Counted from the stretch's first letter, positions 37,706 to 49,805 are shown. The stretch: DNA of 64,000 bases from Ligula intestinalis (GCA_036362985.1 JAYGXS010000001.1:41378787-41442786); one strand, 5' to 3'. The notes: generated by a model not told the origin, from the letters alone. Program-made: numbers and translations.

Positions 37706-38368
37706 GTACCTTTAAACGAGTTCAGATTTATTCATTTTAAATACTCAAGTAAGAAACCCACATAACCCATTCCCGCTTGACAGCTCCAATAAAGCAATCT
37801 GGGGTAAGTTCTATGAGATCCTTAACAAAGTCCCAGAATAATGCACATAACAAATAGCACTGGAAGGCCGAATACATATATAATGGCGAAAACCGCAGCT
37901 GTGGACATCGTGACCAATCGTAGGTGAGTGAGTCGCAAAATTTACGCCAGGTTCTACGTTCTTCAAAACAGTGCTAGGGTAGTGAGCAGACAATTCAATT
38001 TTTGTAGTTCAAATAAAAATAGGGGTAAAAATCAGTGTATAATGTGCAAAATAGGCTAGCATGTGTATCTATCAACAAAATTCCCACGCGAATGGAGAGC
38101 AGGAAAAGGTGATAGTTCGGTTGCAAAAGTTTCCCACGGAGAGGTGTTACAGGCAAAAAGGAGAAAGATTGAAATATAAGTTCTATTTTATTTATAGTCA
38201 GTCAGCCATAGTCAAACTCCAGGCCAGAAAGACCTTCAAATTGAACCTGAGGCTATTTTTTCATGGATCATTTGAGTCTCACTCTCTAAAGTCCGATTAA
38301 GGCGCCAACGGCGCACATGCTACAAACCCAAATATTCCAGGTGTTAAGTAAATAAAAAACAGGCTGTT

Positions 38369-38436
38369 CGCTCGCCAGGATCATGGTTTTATTCATCGGA
38401 GCTTTGAAACTCTTCTTGGAAACCATCGTCAGATAT
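38369..38436 (-). ncRNA. Hammerhead-like terminal module, 3' of the 38.5-kb PLE
   Basis: Minus strand: TATCTGACGATGGTTTCC, a variable stretch, TTTCAAAGCTCCGATGAATAAAACC, then GGCGAGCG. CTGACGA is intact but CGAAA has become CAAAG. It is in the same orientation as the PLE ORF end and the module at 38911-39028. Confidence 0.35.
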
Positions 38437-38502
38437 AAAAGTGGTAGCAAAACAAGCAAAAATTATAAAGGGTAGTGGCAGTAAAACACCCATGACTTCG
38501 GT

Positions 38503-38580
38503 TCAGAGACGACTGCACCGGGCTCTGCATACCGGCGCCAGATCAATAAATCGATTGACTGAGTTCTCACTAGGGGCGAA
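38503..38580 (-). pseudogene. Penelope-like element ORF end, microsatellite-truncated
   Basis: Minus-strand reading gives SENSVNRFIDLAPVCRARCSRL, a close match to the ORF ends at 28.1 and 32.6 kb. Directly upstream on the minus strand the coding sequence is replaced by a GAA array (38590-38708 on +, TTC). The motif module follows at 38436-38369, and a second module in the same orientation lies on the 5' side at 39028-38911. The arrangement looks like a heavily deleted PLE between two terminal repeats. Confidence 0.65.
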
Positions 38581-38589
38581 TGGATTGCC

Positions 38590-38708
38590 TTCTTCTTCTT
38601 CTTCTTCTTCTTCTTCTTCTTCTGCTTCTTCTTCTTCTTCTTCTTCTTCTTCTTCTTCTTCTTCGTCTTCTTCTTCTTCTTCTTCTTCTTCTTCTTCTTC
38701 TTCTTCTG
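38590..38708 (+). repeat. (TTC)n microsatellite, ~119 bp
   Basis: Nearly perfect TTC array with two single-base changes (TGC, GTC). It abuts the truncated PLE ORF end on its left side. Confidence 0.95.
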
Positions 38709-38910
38709 ATTTACTTATACACACATATACTTGGAATGGAAACATTCGCTTCTATTCAAGCTTTGCTAGGCTCACTTTGTGTCAACGGTCCGGAGCCCAC
38801 ATGGAGGGTTGCGCGTGCTCAGTTACATTCAAACCTAAGGGGAATGGTAACTAGAAGGCAAGCCACCCACGCTTTTAGTTATACTCTCTTATTGGCAAAC
38901 TTGTGTCCTG

Positions 38911-39028
38911 AGAAGAAGACGACTCGATCGCTGGGACAATGTTTTTATTAGCCTGACGTTTCGAAATCCATCGCGGATTCATCATCAGATACATAAAAAG
39001 AGAGCAGTAGCAGATACGGGTGAAACAT
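38911..39028 (-). ncRNA. Hammerhead-like terminal module, 5' of the 38.5-kb PLE
   Basis: Minus strand: GTATCTGATGATGAATCCGC, then GATGGATTTCGAAACGTCAG, then AATAAAAACATTGTCCCAG, then CGATCGAGTCGTCTTCTTC. Both cores (CTGATGA, CGAAAC) are intact and the ATCCG/CGGAT-type stem is near-perfect. The extra arm (AGAGAGCAGTAGCAGATACGGG on +) matches the arms at 21.6 kb. Confidence 0.45.
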
Positions 39029-39029
39029 G

Positions 39030-40100
39030 TGTACTCTCAGATAACGGAGGTTTGATTCTGTTCAGACCTCAGAATTGGGTGAAATGAAGGCGCAAAACAG
39101 GGCAATGTTCACTAGGCCTTCTAGAAAATTACCTTCTGAGTAGTTAGCGGAAACTATTTGTTTGTACTTGCAACGGCACAAATTCGTACTTTCCCAAAGT
39201 TCAACAAAGTCTGGTTTGTTCACATTCTTCTCCCAACTTATTGATTTTATGAAGAAGATAGGCAAATCCTAACGGCCATATTTGGTAACACATCGCCATC
39301 CAATTAACTGAGATATTAGCAAATTAAGCCGTATTAGACCTAGTTTCATAACTCTATTTAGATAACCAGAAGATTTTTTTTAGTACACAGGCACATTATA
39401 CATGCGCTAATACATGTTCGGTTTCACGGACCTCATAACTTGATGCTGCAGATGTCGGCAGATGAGCATTCATACTGGTATCAAAGTGGCCGACGCGTCA
39501 ATTCTTACTGTAATTAAGAGAATTGATTCGGACTCAGTTGACACTAGTTTGCTTTTTCGCGACTTTTACTCCATTGATTTCTAGGGGCTGCTTAAAATCA
39601 ATGTTATACAGAGTGAATATAGCTTCAGCGAAACCTTCTGTTAGGATGGGAACAAAAAGAGTCCAGTCCGACTGTTTGAAGCATTTTCAGCAGAACATTT
39701 ATTATCTGAGAAAAAGAAGTAGTACCATTTCTATGTGAATTACCTGACCAGATTCCATTGTACATTATATGACGATGTTTCGTGACTTTGCTTAATAAAC
39801 GCCAGAGTCCTATTTGCCAAGGCAAAACAGGTTTCGTCAGCAGTCAGTTGACTGTCATAGGTTTATTCCCTTCAAACGTAACTCGTGAGAACTTTAAGTT
39901 GCGAAGTCGAACCGTTACTTACCTTTATTGGCCTACCGAGCCCAGCTGGGTACAAGCACTTGTCTTATTTCTTGCTTCAATATGATTAGATCTGAAACTA
40001 TTCATTTGCCTGTCTATGCACCAGATGTGCAATCTGAGCACGGACATGCCATACAAATACGGGGTACAAGTCTTGCCTTTGTCTATCTGTTATAGCTATC
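39030..40100. other. Region upstream of the SOX gene
   Basis: AT-rich, short frames only. May hold distal regulatory sequence or an untranslated first exon; nothing in the sequence decides. Confidence 0.35.
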
Positions 40101-40289
40101 GGTGCTTTGGCTGCACTTGCATAGGCCAACTCAGACACCGGTGCGAGGCTGTTTCGCTGTGTACATGACTCGGTACAAGCGGTGGAAAACCGCAGTAGCA
40201 TCAGAGATCGCGACGCGACAGACACAGTCTTTGCGCCTCCCCTCCCCCACGCGATTTTCCAGTCTGCTCGGCGCAACGAGGACAAAATC

Positions 40290-40400
40290 GCACCAATCGG
40301 CATCTCCCCTGAGAGGCTCGGCCGCCGACCGTCTGCGGTGGTCAGACTACCTCGTTTGCGATTGGACGCTTGCTTGTGACTAGTTACCCAATCACATGCA
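40290..40400 (+). promoter_or_regulatory. Putative SOX proximal promoter with three CCAAT boxes
   Basis: CCAAT occurs at 40293-40297 and 40388-40392 (+), and ATTGG (reverse CCAAT) at 40361-40365, all 200-300 bases upstream of the start codon in a locally GC-rich stretch (about 40100-40400). A TATAAA at 40578-40583 is only 9 bases before the first ATG. If it acted as a TATA box, transcription would start near 40608 and translation at the second ATG (40619). No transcription start can be fixed from sequence alone. Confidence 0.35.
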
Positions 40401-40608
40401 GACTCAGGGAATTCGTCCGTTGACACGAGCACAGGTACAGGAGTTTCTCGTCGATCAAGCCGAAGACAGATCACGTGGATTGTTCGCGTCATTATTCAAA
40501 ATTAGGTACCCAGAAGCTGTACGCTTTACAGAAAACAACACTCACAGCGGACCCAACCAACATCACGAACTGAGCGATATAAACTCAGTTTATGGAAGCA
40601 TCGTCTGA
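40396..40608 (+). other. Upstream ORF overlapping the SOX start codon
   Basis: A 70-codon frame beginning with ATG at 40396 runs past the SOX ATG at 40592 and ends at 40608 in another frame. If the transcript starts upstream of 40396, this uORF could repress SOX translation. If it starts at or after the CCAAT cluster by the usual distance, the uORF is not transcribed. The peptide resembles nothing I recognise. Confidence 0.25.
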
Positions 40609-41482
40609 AACGGCTGCCATGACCGATTCAGCTCTCCTACCCCCACAAACCCTAGATTACATTACAAGCTCATTCCAGCAGCCATTTACCACTGACGCGG
40701 GTTTGTACTGCCTAAACAATACCGGTGACAGTTCCTACAGCCCTGGTCCTTCTCTGATGCTTCGGAACAGGCGCCTTCTTCAAGATGACAGCGGGTACCC
40801 GGATGCGGTAGGGAACACTGCCGGTGCTTCATTCCCGTCCCCTGATGCGTACAGTCAAACGTACAGGAAGCCAATGCAACCTGCAGAGGAGTTTGTTGGG
40901 AGCAATTGGAATTGTGAAAACGCCGCAGGCTCAAACTCCCTTTTCTTTAGCCAAACAGTCGGACGAACGGCAAATCAGGTCTTTCCTCACCCCGTGAACT
41001 ACTCTTCCGAGAGCCGCGATGAAATACGACTTAATGTGAGCGGGAAGCCGGAACTTAATTGTCTTTCCCAGAACGAGGCTTTCAGTTCAAAGTCCTCTCT
41101 TTGTTCAAACGCTACGAAAGAGGCCCAAGATTCTGGTAAACAGGACGAGAATAAATTGAGCGATATCACAGCCTCAGATGAACCTTCGGTGAGTGATGAA
41201 TCTTGTTCCGATAGTGGATCAGAGGTAAATGACGACTTTAAGAAGTTATCAGACGAACAGTGTGAGAGTGGCAACAGTCGGTTTCACAAAACTCCGACGC
41301 CTCATGAAACTGGCAGCTTCAACTACTCACATCTTCCAGTGCAAAGGGATCACGAAGAAGCCATGAATACTTCAGAAAAATATTCAATCTATTGTCGAAA
41401 CGGTGTGGACCACATCAGAGCCTATGATCCGAGCAGAGAGGAAAGTACAAAACTCTACAATCTTCGCCAAAAAGCCTATGAA
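40592..41482 (+). CDS. SOX transcription factor, SoxB type: coding exon 1 (N-terminal half)
   Basis: First coding exon, 297 codons, of a gene whose DNA-binding domain is in the exon at 51453. The reading frame opens at ATG 40592 (MEASSETAAM...); an in-frame TAA at 40580-40582 blocks extension within this exon. A second in-frame ATG at 40619 (M10) could also serve. The exon ends after GAA at 41482, followed by a strong GTAAGT donor. Splicing in phase 0 to 51453 joins ...RQKAYE to VSHSKAD... and keeps the frame open throughout. No known domain is visible: the segment is Ser/Asn/Pro-rich, with an acidic stretch at about residues 188-224 (SDEPSVSDESCSDSGSE). Such regions in SOX proteins often serve in transactivation or partner binding, but that role is inferred here. 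The linkage of the two exons rests on frame, phase and splice signals; no cDNA was seen. Without splicing the frame would end at 41512. Confidence 0.75.
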
Positions 41483-43046
41483 GTAAGTAGAATCCCAAGT
41501 TTTTTTAAATGATAAAATAGCAGAGATGGAGCAAATGTGAAATAAAGAAATACTTGTACCGCATACTAAAGTAGATTCGGAGTTGTAAGCTGCACTAGGT
41601 AATAAACTTAACCCTTTTACGTGAAGGAGGCCTTTAGTAGAGTATTTTGGCAAATTAATATAAAATAAATCAATTAACCCCTCATCAAAATGGCCTTTGA
41701 AATTCATTGATAACCCCGAGAAAAGGAAAATAACATGTGTGGAACATCTCATAGAGGCTTGACTTCGGTCTGGCAGCAGTAAAGGGCTAGGAAAATGTGA
41801 TTCACTGTTTCCTGCAAGGCTTAGCTGCCTTAAAAACGTCACGAATGAATATTAATAAAGAAAAAAGTCCCTTGCTTTTCAAGGTGGCAGAATACCTAAA
41901 TATTGCAAGAGGAAAATTGGGGTTTTTTTTAGAAATAATGTATGTACTTCGGAATATTTAGATTAGCCTCCTCATTTTGCAAATTTAATACTACAACTAT
42001 ATTTCTCTCGGCAAGACCTTAATTTTTCCATTTTACCAGCATGGACTGCATTCCACCACTATTGTGTAATGTATACATGATAACGATAGTTCGACCATCG
42101 CTTTATATGCTGCCCACCATACGCCCAAGAGCAGGGATGGAGACTGGAGACAGCGACGAGATTTAAGTGAAATAGACGCAAAACTGTCTACCTCACTGTA
42201 AATCCTTACACGTTTGAACCGGTGACAAGACAACGTCAAGATGACCAAATGGGCTTGGGCATAAGCCGCTTTCGCTAATGCAAGCCAGAACACCGCTTAA
42301 CTTAGTGTTAAGGGACAGTAGACTTGGCTCGGGTACTACCGCACTATTTACCCTCACTTAACTTCAGTAAATGTCAAGGCAGACTCAATGAAACCAAGGC
42401 TGGTACTGCTATTGCTATTTATTCTACTAATACTACTATAAACTAATAGTATAGCTGAGTGTAAGTAATAGAGACCCTATTTCTGACGTCCGTATTTGTC
42501 AGAGGTGTCACTGTTTAAATTCACTTCAATCTCAACAAGGAAGGTGGATCTGGGTTTATGTTACTCCGAGTAAATACATATTCGAGGCCCGGAGTAAATC
42601 AGAGCTTGCCTTGGTACCATCCTCTCACCTCTGTCCACCCGAAGCTGTATTACATTTTACCAAGTTTGGGCTAGGATACTGCTGCTAGAGGTAATATGCC
42701 ACTGCTAAGAGAGCTAATTCTAGTGATCAGACTTACTTAAACCAGCGGATAGTATATTCTAGTAATATATTCCCATAATTATTATCAAAAGCTGACATGT
42801 ATCCTATTTTTGCAACAAGCAAAACAGATGGAAATATGAGCTAACGTGCGTCCTAAATTTCCTCTGGGCCGATTTGCAGGACAACCGGGCAAGCATTCAC
42901 TTCCAGTAGACAAATCAGAATGTATGCATACATATATACAGTGGACAGTTGCAAGTGATGACGTCCACCGCGTGTTCCACAGTGTGGACACAGCAACCAT
43001 TAACTTCAAACTTCCAGTGACTAGAAAAGTGTATAATCATCAAAAT

Positions 43047-43192
43047 GCCAATACAAGCGAACATGCGAGCCCCAGGAAGTAAGTACTACTGCTACTACTC
43101 TGACTATATCTCTGATGATGAATCCGTGATGGATCTCGAAACATCGGACGAATAAAAGTATTGTCCCAGCGATGGATTCGTCTTCTTCTCAA
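43047..43192. mobile_element. Collapsed fold-back pair in the SOX intron
   Basis: The left outer arm only (GCCAATACAAGCGAACATGC, then GAGCCCCAGGAAGTAAG) is joined directly to a + strand module: CTCTGATGATGAATCCGTG, then ATGGATCTCGAAACATCGG, then AATAAAAGTATTGTCCCAGC, then a short TCTTCTTCTC tail. The left ribozyme-like core is deleted. Both conserved boxes (CTGATGA, CGAAAC) are intact in the right copy. Confidence 0.55.
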
Positions 43193-44602
43193 TCATCAAA
43201 ATCTAACCATTGTCTGAAGGAGTGAAGCACAGCTGTACCACTGTTGATCTGCCGGTATATTGGAGATGATCCTAATGACCGCTGACACAGAATAATAACC
43301 GTTAAGATTAACAGCTTGGCTACATTTATTCACGGGACTGTTTGAATGATTCTTACGGAGTAACTCGTCAAGAAACGTCGTGTTGGCATGTTTTTGGAGC
43401 GAAAAGGTAGCACAGCTTATGGGGTTTTGCAATGCCTTCGTCTACGTCATTCCTACAAACTATTCATCTTTATTTTTTGGAAGACCAATAAATATTTTTT
43501 TCCAGTCATTGGCACCGAATGCAACTTAGATTAGAAGAAAACGCAGTCTTAAACGATGGGGCTACAAACATATTAGTTGGACACAAATTCAGTTAACCCG
43601 CCATCGGAAAGGTTAGATGTTTCCACTCGGCAAAGCAGCGTCTCAAGTGACTCACAAAATGCATCAGAACGTCTTTATTTGCGTGCCTTGGAGACTGCTC
43701 TTAACATTCCAATCCAGATACACAATTTAGTTCCCATAGTCTAAATTCTCTCCAGTATTCAGGAATTCAAAGAGGATTCAGGCCAGTAAAACGTCATGGG
43801 GCTCCCTCTGCACCTAAATGGTAGCCATTAGACGAAGTAACCTATGCAGACGTAGTCGCCCTGTTGAAAATCAGTATTTCAATTGAATGTTGCCAAATTC
43901 AGCGTCTTAGGGGGGCGAAAGTGAGTAGACCAAATGAAGGTCCTTCTGGACCTAGTACTAAAATCCGCTCCCAATGCACTTTAAATAAATAAGCTTTACA
44001 CTGACAAAAAATGAAGTCTTATGCCAAGAGGAGTTAAACTTTTGTAAAAGTTAGGCATGGATTGCTCTAAAACATAGTTATACATTAAAAAACTCAATCT
44101 TGCAAATCTTAGAATTATGGAGGGAGTGGGATAGTCAGTGCTTAAATTTTAAAGCTAATAACTCTGTGTCAATTTTTAGAAGTTCGAAACGCCTGATGTA
44201 AAATAAAACGCACATTTTAACTAATGTGTCAACTGTTAGTTTTCGAAAAAAATCACTTTTCACGAGCAGACTTGATAGAAAATTTGTCTATGCATCCCGT
44301 CATAAGGAGTCCCGCATCAATCAAACGACCTCCCAAAATGACAGTGTGTTGCGCGCTAAAGATAAAACAGTAATTCAAAATGCAAACCTCTGACAAATCT
44401 CACTTGACAGGTGATAACCCAGTCAGATTAGACGCGAGCGCTACTTACTTTTTGGTCTTTTTCGGCTACAGGTTAGTTTAAGAACATTTATCTAGTTGAG
44501 CTCGTGGAAATTCATGTGGCCACAACCTGCACTTGCGATACTTTACAGTATTGCGTGACCACGTGCCCAGGACTTGACTACAGGTCCTCAGGGTAGTTCA
44601 AG

Positions 44603-44715
44603 TATCTGATGCTGGGTTCGAGTAAGAAGCAGAAAAATCAGGTCAATCAACTGCCCGTTCCAGCGATCATCTCTCCTTTTCTCTCTTTCTTTCTTTTTCT
44701 CTTCTTCTTCTTCAT
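44603..44715 (+). mobile_element. Decayed ribozyme-like module with CT-rich tail
   Basis: TATCTGATGCTGGGTTCGAG is followed by a changed core (GCAGAAAAATCAGG) and GCCCGTTCCAGCGATCATC, then a TCTCTTTCTTTCTTTTTCTC tract. It is recognisable mainly by the CCAGCGATC and tail order. It lies in the SOX intron. Confidence 0.4.
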
Positions 44716-44934
44716 ATTCTTTTTCGTCTGATATTTTAATTGTTACGAAGAGTATCCACTTGCGCCTTAAATGCAAAGACGGTAACCGGGATCAGTGCCG
44801 GTGCAACTGTAAGTCACTGTTTGATTAAGGTATCGTTTATTCATACGAGATGGCCAGCGCTGACCTTCCCTAGTTTCAGGGCGGAGAGGTCGGTCCATAG
44901 GTCCGATTCTAACCTAAAAGACGTAAATAGGTAA

Positions 44935-45055
44935 TGCAACGATGAGGGCGTTACTAGATGCCCAAGTGATGCGGCGTTTCGAACCCGTCTTAGGCTATCC
45001 CTGGCTAATGACGTCAAATAGGTCAGAAATAGCCACCCCAGTCTCATGCCTATGT
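44935..45055. repeat. SINE-like remnant
   Basis: GCGTTTCGAACCCGTC is a minus box-B-like sequence, and CTGGCTAATGACGTCAAAT, then AGGTCAGAAATAGCC, resembles the family tail on the plus strand. Mixed orientation suggests rearrangement or chance. Confidence 0.25.
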
Positions 45056-45974
45056 TTATCGGAAAATCTTTGTGAATTATGTATTGCTAGTCAGTGTGCC
45101 CCCCCACTATAGCCTGTAAGCCCCAAGGCAGCGAGCATGTACTCACTTCGGTCCTGCAATCAGGATAGATCAGTGCAGGCCACGGTCTGGAGACTGCGGT
45201 AGATTTACTACCTCATTAGTTTTCTATGGCCTTATAAATGCAAATCAAGTTGATAGAAAACATGGATAAGAACGTTGTTTCTTGTTCTTATTTGGTAGTA
45301 AATTACGTTTTCTTTCAAATGCATACTTGAAGGAAGGGCAGTTTTCCGTTTTCCAATAATTTCTGATCATCGGATTTTTATCTCAGCGAAATGCCCATTC
45401 ATAATGAATTCTTTCTATTCGTTTTTTAGTGCTGCTTATAAGGTATTCAGCACGGTCCACATCCATAAAAAATGCATGATCACCATCTGAACTCCTCCTC
45501 ATAACGTAGATAAATGCGTATATACCGCACGTAGGCGAGAAATCCTGGATGCAAATGTAACGGCAGGTTGGGTTCAAAAGTATTTGGCAATTTAAAAATT
45601 TCCTTTAAACCAAAATATACCTTTCCTCCAAATAAAACATTCAAGCAGTTATAGCTTTCTACCAAACGAATACTAGAAAGAATACGTTTACACATTCCTT
45701 TTTCTATAAGATATAGTTAAATTTATGAGGCCAGCGTAAATCAGTGAGAAGGTTTCATAGTAATACATAATCCTTTTTCACAGCCTGCCGTATTTGCAGA
45801 TAGAAAAGCCGGCATACCGACCTGCCTGAAATAACTTGGGATTATGCAGCATGCTAAGTGGTATTACAGGCCGACTTAAGGAACCCTTTTGAAACGAAGA
45901 TACGTTTTAGAATTTCAGTTAACATTTGCTATGAGTATTTCTGATATCAGTCGGGCCGACGGGACGCCAGAATG

Positions 45975-46110
45975 CTAGTGCAGTGTTTAGAAGGTCAGTT
46001 GATGAGCATCTGATTGGGAGGTTTAACTGCCCACCTGCAGCCGTCGGTTACGGGGCATCATTGGCTGGGGAGGGCAGTTAGACTAAAAATAGCCGTTCCA
46101 GCTTTCCTGA
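45975..46110 (+). repeat. SINE-like copy, degenerate
   Basis: GCTAGTGCAGTGTTTAGAAG (box A-like), a decayed box-B region, then GGCATCATTGGCTGGGGAGG and AATAGCCGTTCCAGC. In the SOX intron. Confidence 0.35.
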
Positions 46111-48119
46111 ATTATGATGGTTATACTCTTCGATGATGGTTTATTTACCTTGCCTTACTAATCGAATGCTCGGATGTGAATTCCTGCACGCTCTTTGAAC
46201 TAACTTAAACCTGAAGAAATACAGCCGTAGGAATTCACTTACTCCCACTAATAGTAAGGGTTTTTCATTGGTAGTACCATAAGTTATTTGTATAGAGTTA
46301 AAGATTAAGTTTCAAGTGGGGAAATAAAAATCAGCAGGGGAGAGAGTAGTACCGGATTCGCAAGTTTAAGATTAACACACCTTAAAATAGGCTAGGGGCG
46401 CCATCAATATCCAACTGGTTTAGCAGTGCAGGTCCTGCTTTAGAGTTCAGACCTATCGGTGCGGGAAGTCTGCAATTCAAAATAGGGGTGTGTTCCTAGA
46501 CTTCTACTTGCAAACGAAACAAGAGCGAAATAAGTAACAAAGTAGGAAACTAAGGGACTAGAATCGGACGAATCATCCGCTCCTCTCGCACTCAACCGAC
46601 GGTCCGCTGGTGAATCGTGCTTCTTAGCTGTGGGGAGACTCCAGCCAACCGAGATCATGGTTGTGGCTCTTGCGTCTTCATGTGCAAGGTTTGGGAGTGC
46701 AGTTACGAGGATTCGCAGAGCATCGCGCAAAAGTGGAAAAGAGCACGATTTTGAAGCACGTGTCGTGAGGCTTTAGAAGACAATCAGTGGGAGAAGAGAG
46801 GCACAAGAGCGCACGCGGCAGCAGGTGCGTTAACACCCTCGGCCTTCCAGGTGCCTTCTAGCTGCCAACAGCGTGGTAAATAAAGCCGGCCGTTAATTTC
46901 CCTTTATCGTCGATCAGTCTAGGATTTATTGCTAGTTTGTCTCATAAACACCTCACGGGTCCACACACAGTCAAAAACAGCCGAACCAATGAGGGGCGAA
47001 AATCTCCCACTGTAGTCTCTTGCCGCATACTTGGAGGTCTTTCTGCACTGCCGTGGATTTTTTGAAATAAATACAACAAAACATTCCTTAAAACCACCGA
47101 ATACTGTTCTGAGGAAGAGAAGGAGATGGCATAAACAGAAGGCGAAAGGAGATATAAGTCTTGATTTCGAGTTAACCGGTGCATACGAAGAGCGTCTGAG
47201 TTGCAAACATCGATTCCAATGTCTCTTCACTTTTTGCAATATACATCATGTAGACTATTTAAGTTTCAATAGAATCTAATCATCCCTTCTGCTATCAAAA
47301 GTAGCCTGACAGTCTGAAACAGAACGAGGGATTATCATGGTGAAGGGAATGGTTACCTAAAAATTTGATAAATTCTTTTCCTCTACAAACATCTGCTAAT
47401 TGGATTAAGAATATACAGTTGCCTTCCGCCTACCCGCGGTTTAGTATTCAGAGGTTCGCTCATTCGCGGATTTTTTCCTGTAGCAAATCTATCATATTCG
47501 GCAAGTTATTACTTCCATTTTCTTGCCTACGTACACTTTCTGCTAAAAATAATGTATTAATTTTAAAGGATTTATATATAGTGGCAACTTGATTTGTTTT
47601 CGCCTTGGTAACAGTAACAATTATAGGTGTGCTCACGCGTCGCTTTAAGGTTTCCGTTGTAAAAGGAATTAAACTAATAATAATAAAGCGTTTTAGGTTG
47701 ACAGTTTAAGGTACAGGTGGAAGGTGAACACTGAAATAGGCGTTTATAGAGGAGTATCAAGTATTCGCTAGCAGCTGTGGCCCCTAATCCTCCCATTAAT
47801 ACCGGGGATCGAATACACTAACATTTTTAGGATGCTGTGTTGGTTGAAAAGATCCTATCAGGTGTGCACTATGTGATGACTATGACTAACTTTAACTGAT
47901 GAAAAATCGTTGATGCACGACTAAAGTTTCTTATTCCAAGCTAAATGCAAACCTCGATCAACAAATCTGTCTATGGGATCTTCTGTAAAATAACAGCACT
48001 TATGGGAGTTAAACTTGTACAAGCAAACCGCAAGTACATACATAATTTTTATGGTGAAACTCTGGAATCAGATTACGCCTTTTATGATGAAATGGCATCG
48101 ACAAAGACAAGGGAGGCCG

Positions 48120-48365
48120 GGATGTCCATTTCTGGCTTATTAGCCATCCGTAGCCATTTATAACCAGATCACTGAGCGCTTTACTATCATCACATCCCCG
48201 ATCGCAACCGACAAAATAGCGGCCCGTTGCACAATGCTAGAGTGTTATGCTCCACGAACAGAGGGTCGCAGGTTCGAATCTTGTGTGATCCACACCTGGG
48301 ATTATGTATTACCGGCTAATGAAGGCTAATGAGCCAGAAATGGCCATTCCGGTCCTCCTTGTCCT
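48120..48365. repeat. SINE-like pair: minus tail followed by plus copy
   Basis: TCCATTTCTGGCTTATTAGC (48124 on) is a minus-strand tail. The plus copy follows: GCACAATGCTAGAGTG, GGTCGCAGGTTCGAATCTTG (box B-like), then TAATGAGCCAGAAATGGCCA. It lies in the SOX intron. Confidence 0.45.
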
Positions 48366-49674
48366 TACCGGTCCCACTCCATCACATAATACAAGTCAAT
48401 ATGCGATTGTCTATGGGGACTATAGACTGGGCTCCAAAGCACAACGGAACGAGTAATTTCCCTAACCAGATCGGTGACCGTTCTACTATTGTTTTGTTTA
48501 TCCTCGTTATCCGAATTTTCTGTTTTTTCCGTCCAGCTTTTCGGTAAAGCTCTTTATGTCCTCGGGCGATAATCAACACAGTCCTATTTCTATGCAAACT
48601 TTCGAGTATTGCACATAGTTCTCGCACATTTATGACCATTCAATAGTCGAACAAAAGTTAGTGGAATATCAGGCCACGACGCAGATATCGTTGTGTCCCT
48701 GGAAAATCCAGTAAATGTCTCTGGTTTGGTGAAAAATACCTCTAAATTTTTTCCCACTCTGTGAGAAGTTCCCACTTAAGTTAACAGCGGGCAAGTAATG
48801 CAAAACATACTTGGTGTCTTAGGAGGGTATTGAAGCGGATCGGAGGTCTGACATGCATTTAGTTTTAGTGCCGAATGTGCTTAGTTATAGTTAAGTATAA
48901 CTTACCACCTATTAAGTTATAGGTTCTAGTCTTTTCTTTAGTAGAAGAAACGTATTATGTGATGCAGTGCTTACAGCGGTGAGCCTGCGCAGTATGATTC
49001 ATGCTCATTTAGCACCCAAAAACCCTCTGAAAAGACAAATATATTGGATATGAAGGTGAAGTTTGAGTTTTCCAGTAAACTTAAGTTCGTTTTTAGGCCA
49101 GCAGAACACCCCGCTTTTCCAGTGGTGAATTTTCACGACAACAAAAGGTTAATCGGATTCTCCCCCCCTCGAAACTCACGAACAATTTGGGAGCCGAGGT
49201 GACACTCTACCGGGTGATAGGGTGATTAATCTGGACGGTAGGCGGCTAATTTCATTAAACAGATTGCCTGCCTTATTATCACCCGTTCGCGGTGATTTAT
49301 TGCTTCTGTCGATGTCAGGCCGTCTCTGTTGCACTCATTAGCCAAGAGGCCATGGCTTTGCAAAACCATGTGTAATAGAAAGGGAAAATTTAACATGAAA
49401 CTAGGACAACCCAGTTGAGCAAATTTGCCACGTTGCCACTATGAAGGCAGCCTAATAAATAGGACTGAACAAATCTTCCTTTTATAATCTACTTAAAAAA
49501 ACTACTATAAAAATCCGATGTTCTTTTTTCACATAGTCATTATGTCTAAGCTAGTGTAATCATATTTTATGGAAATGATTTACAAAAAAACTGATTTCCG
49601 AAACTCCCCTTACACGCATCTTCAGGAAGGAATTTTGTGATTGTAAACTTTACAAGAAACAGGAAAGGGAACGT

Positions 49675-49805
49675 CCCGTAATACGAGGGGCATTGGACCA
49701 AATTCCAGTTAAGTGTTGATTTAAGGCTATGGTTAAGGCTACGGTTAGAACATGGCAATAGATGCCTTTCCTGGAATTTACCTCAAGGCCCCTCGTAATA
49801 ACGGG
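49675..49805. mobile_element. 131-bp fold-back element with GGTTA-type core
   Basis: The inverted ends are CCCGTAATACGAGGGGCATT...AAATTCCAG at 49675-49708 and CTGGAATTT...GGCCCCTCGTAATAACGGG at 49771-49805. The core holds two short units, AAGGCTATGGTT and AAGGCTACGGTT. It lies in the SOX intron. Confidence 0.55.

Noticed and set aside
38441..38951. Ser-, Leu- and Glu-rich frames
   Set aside because: Translation of the TTC microsatellite. Only the PLE motif at the minus-strand end is meaningful.
39998..40492. 164-codon minus-strand frame upstream of the SOX gene
   Set aside because: No recognisable domain. It overlaps the GC-rich CCAAT-containing presumed promoter, and chance extension by GC content is likely.
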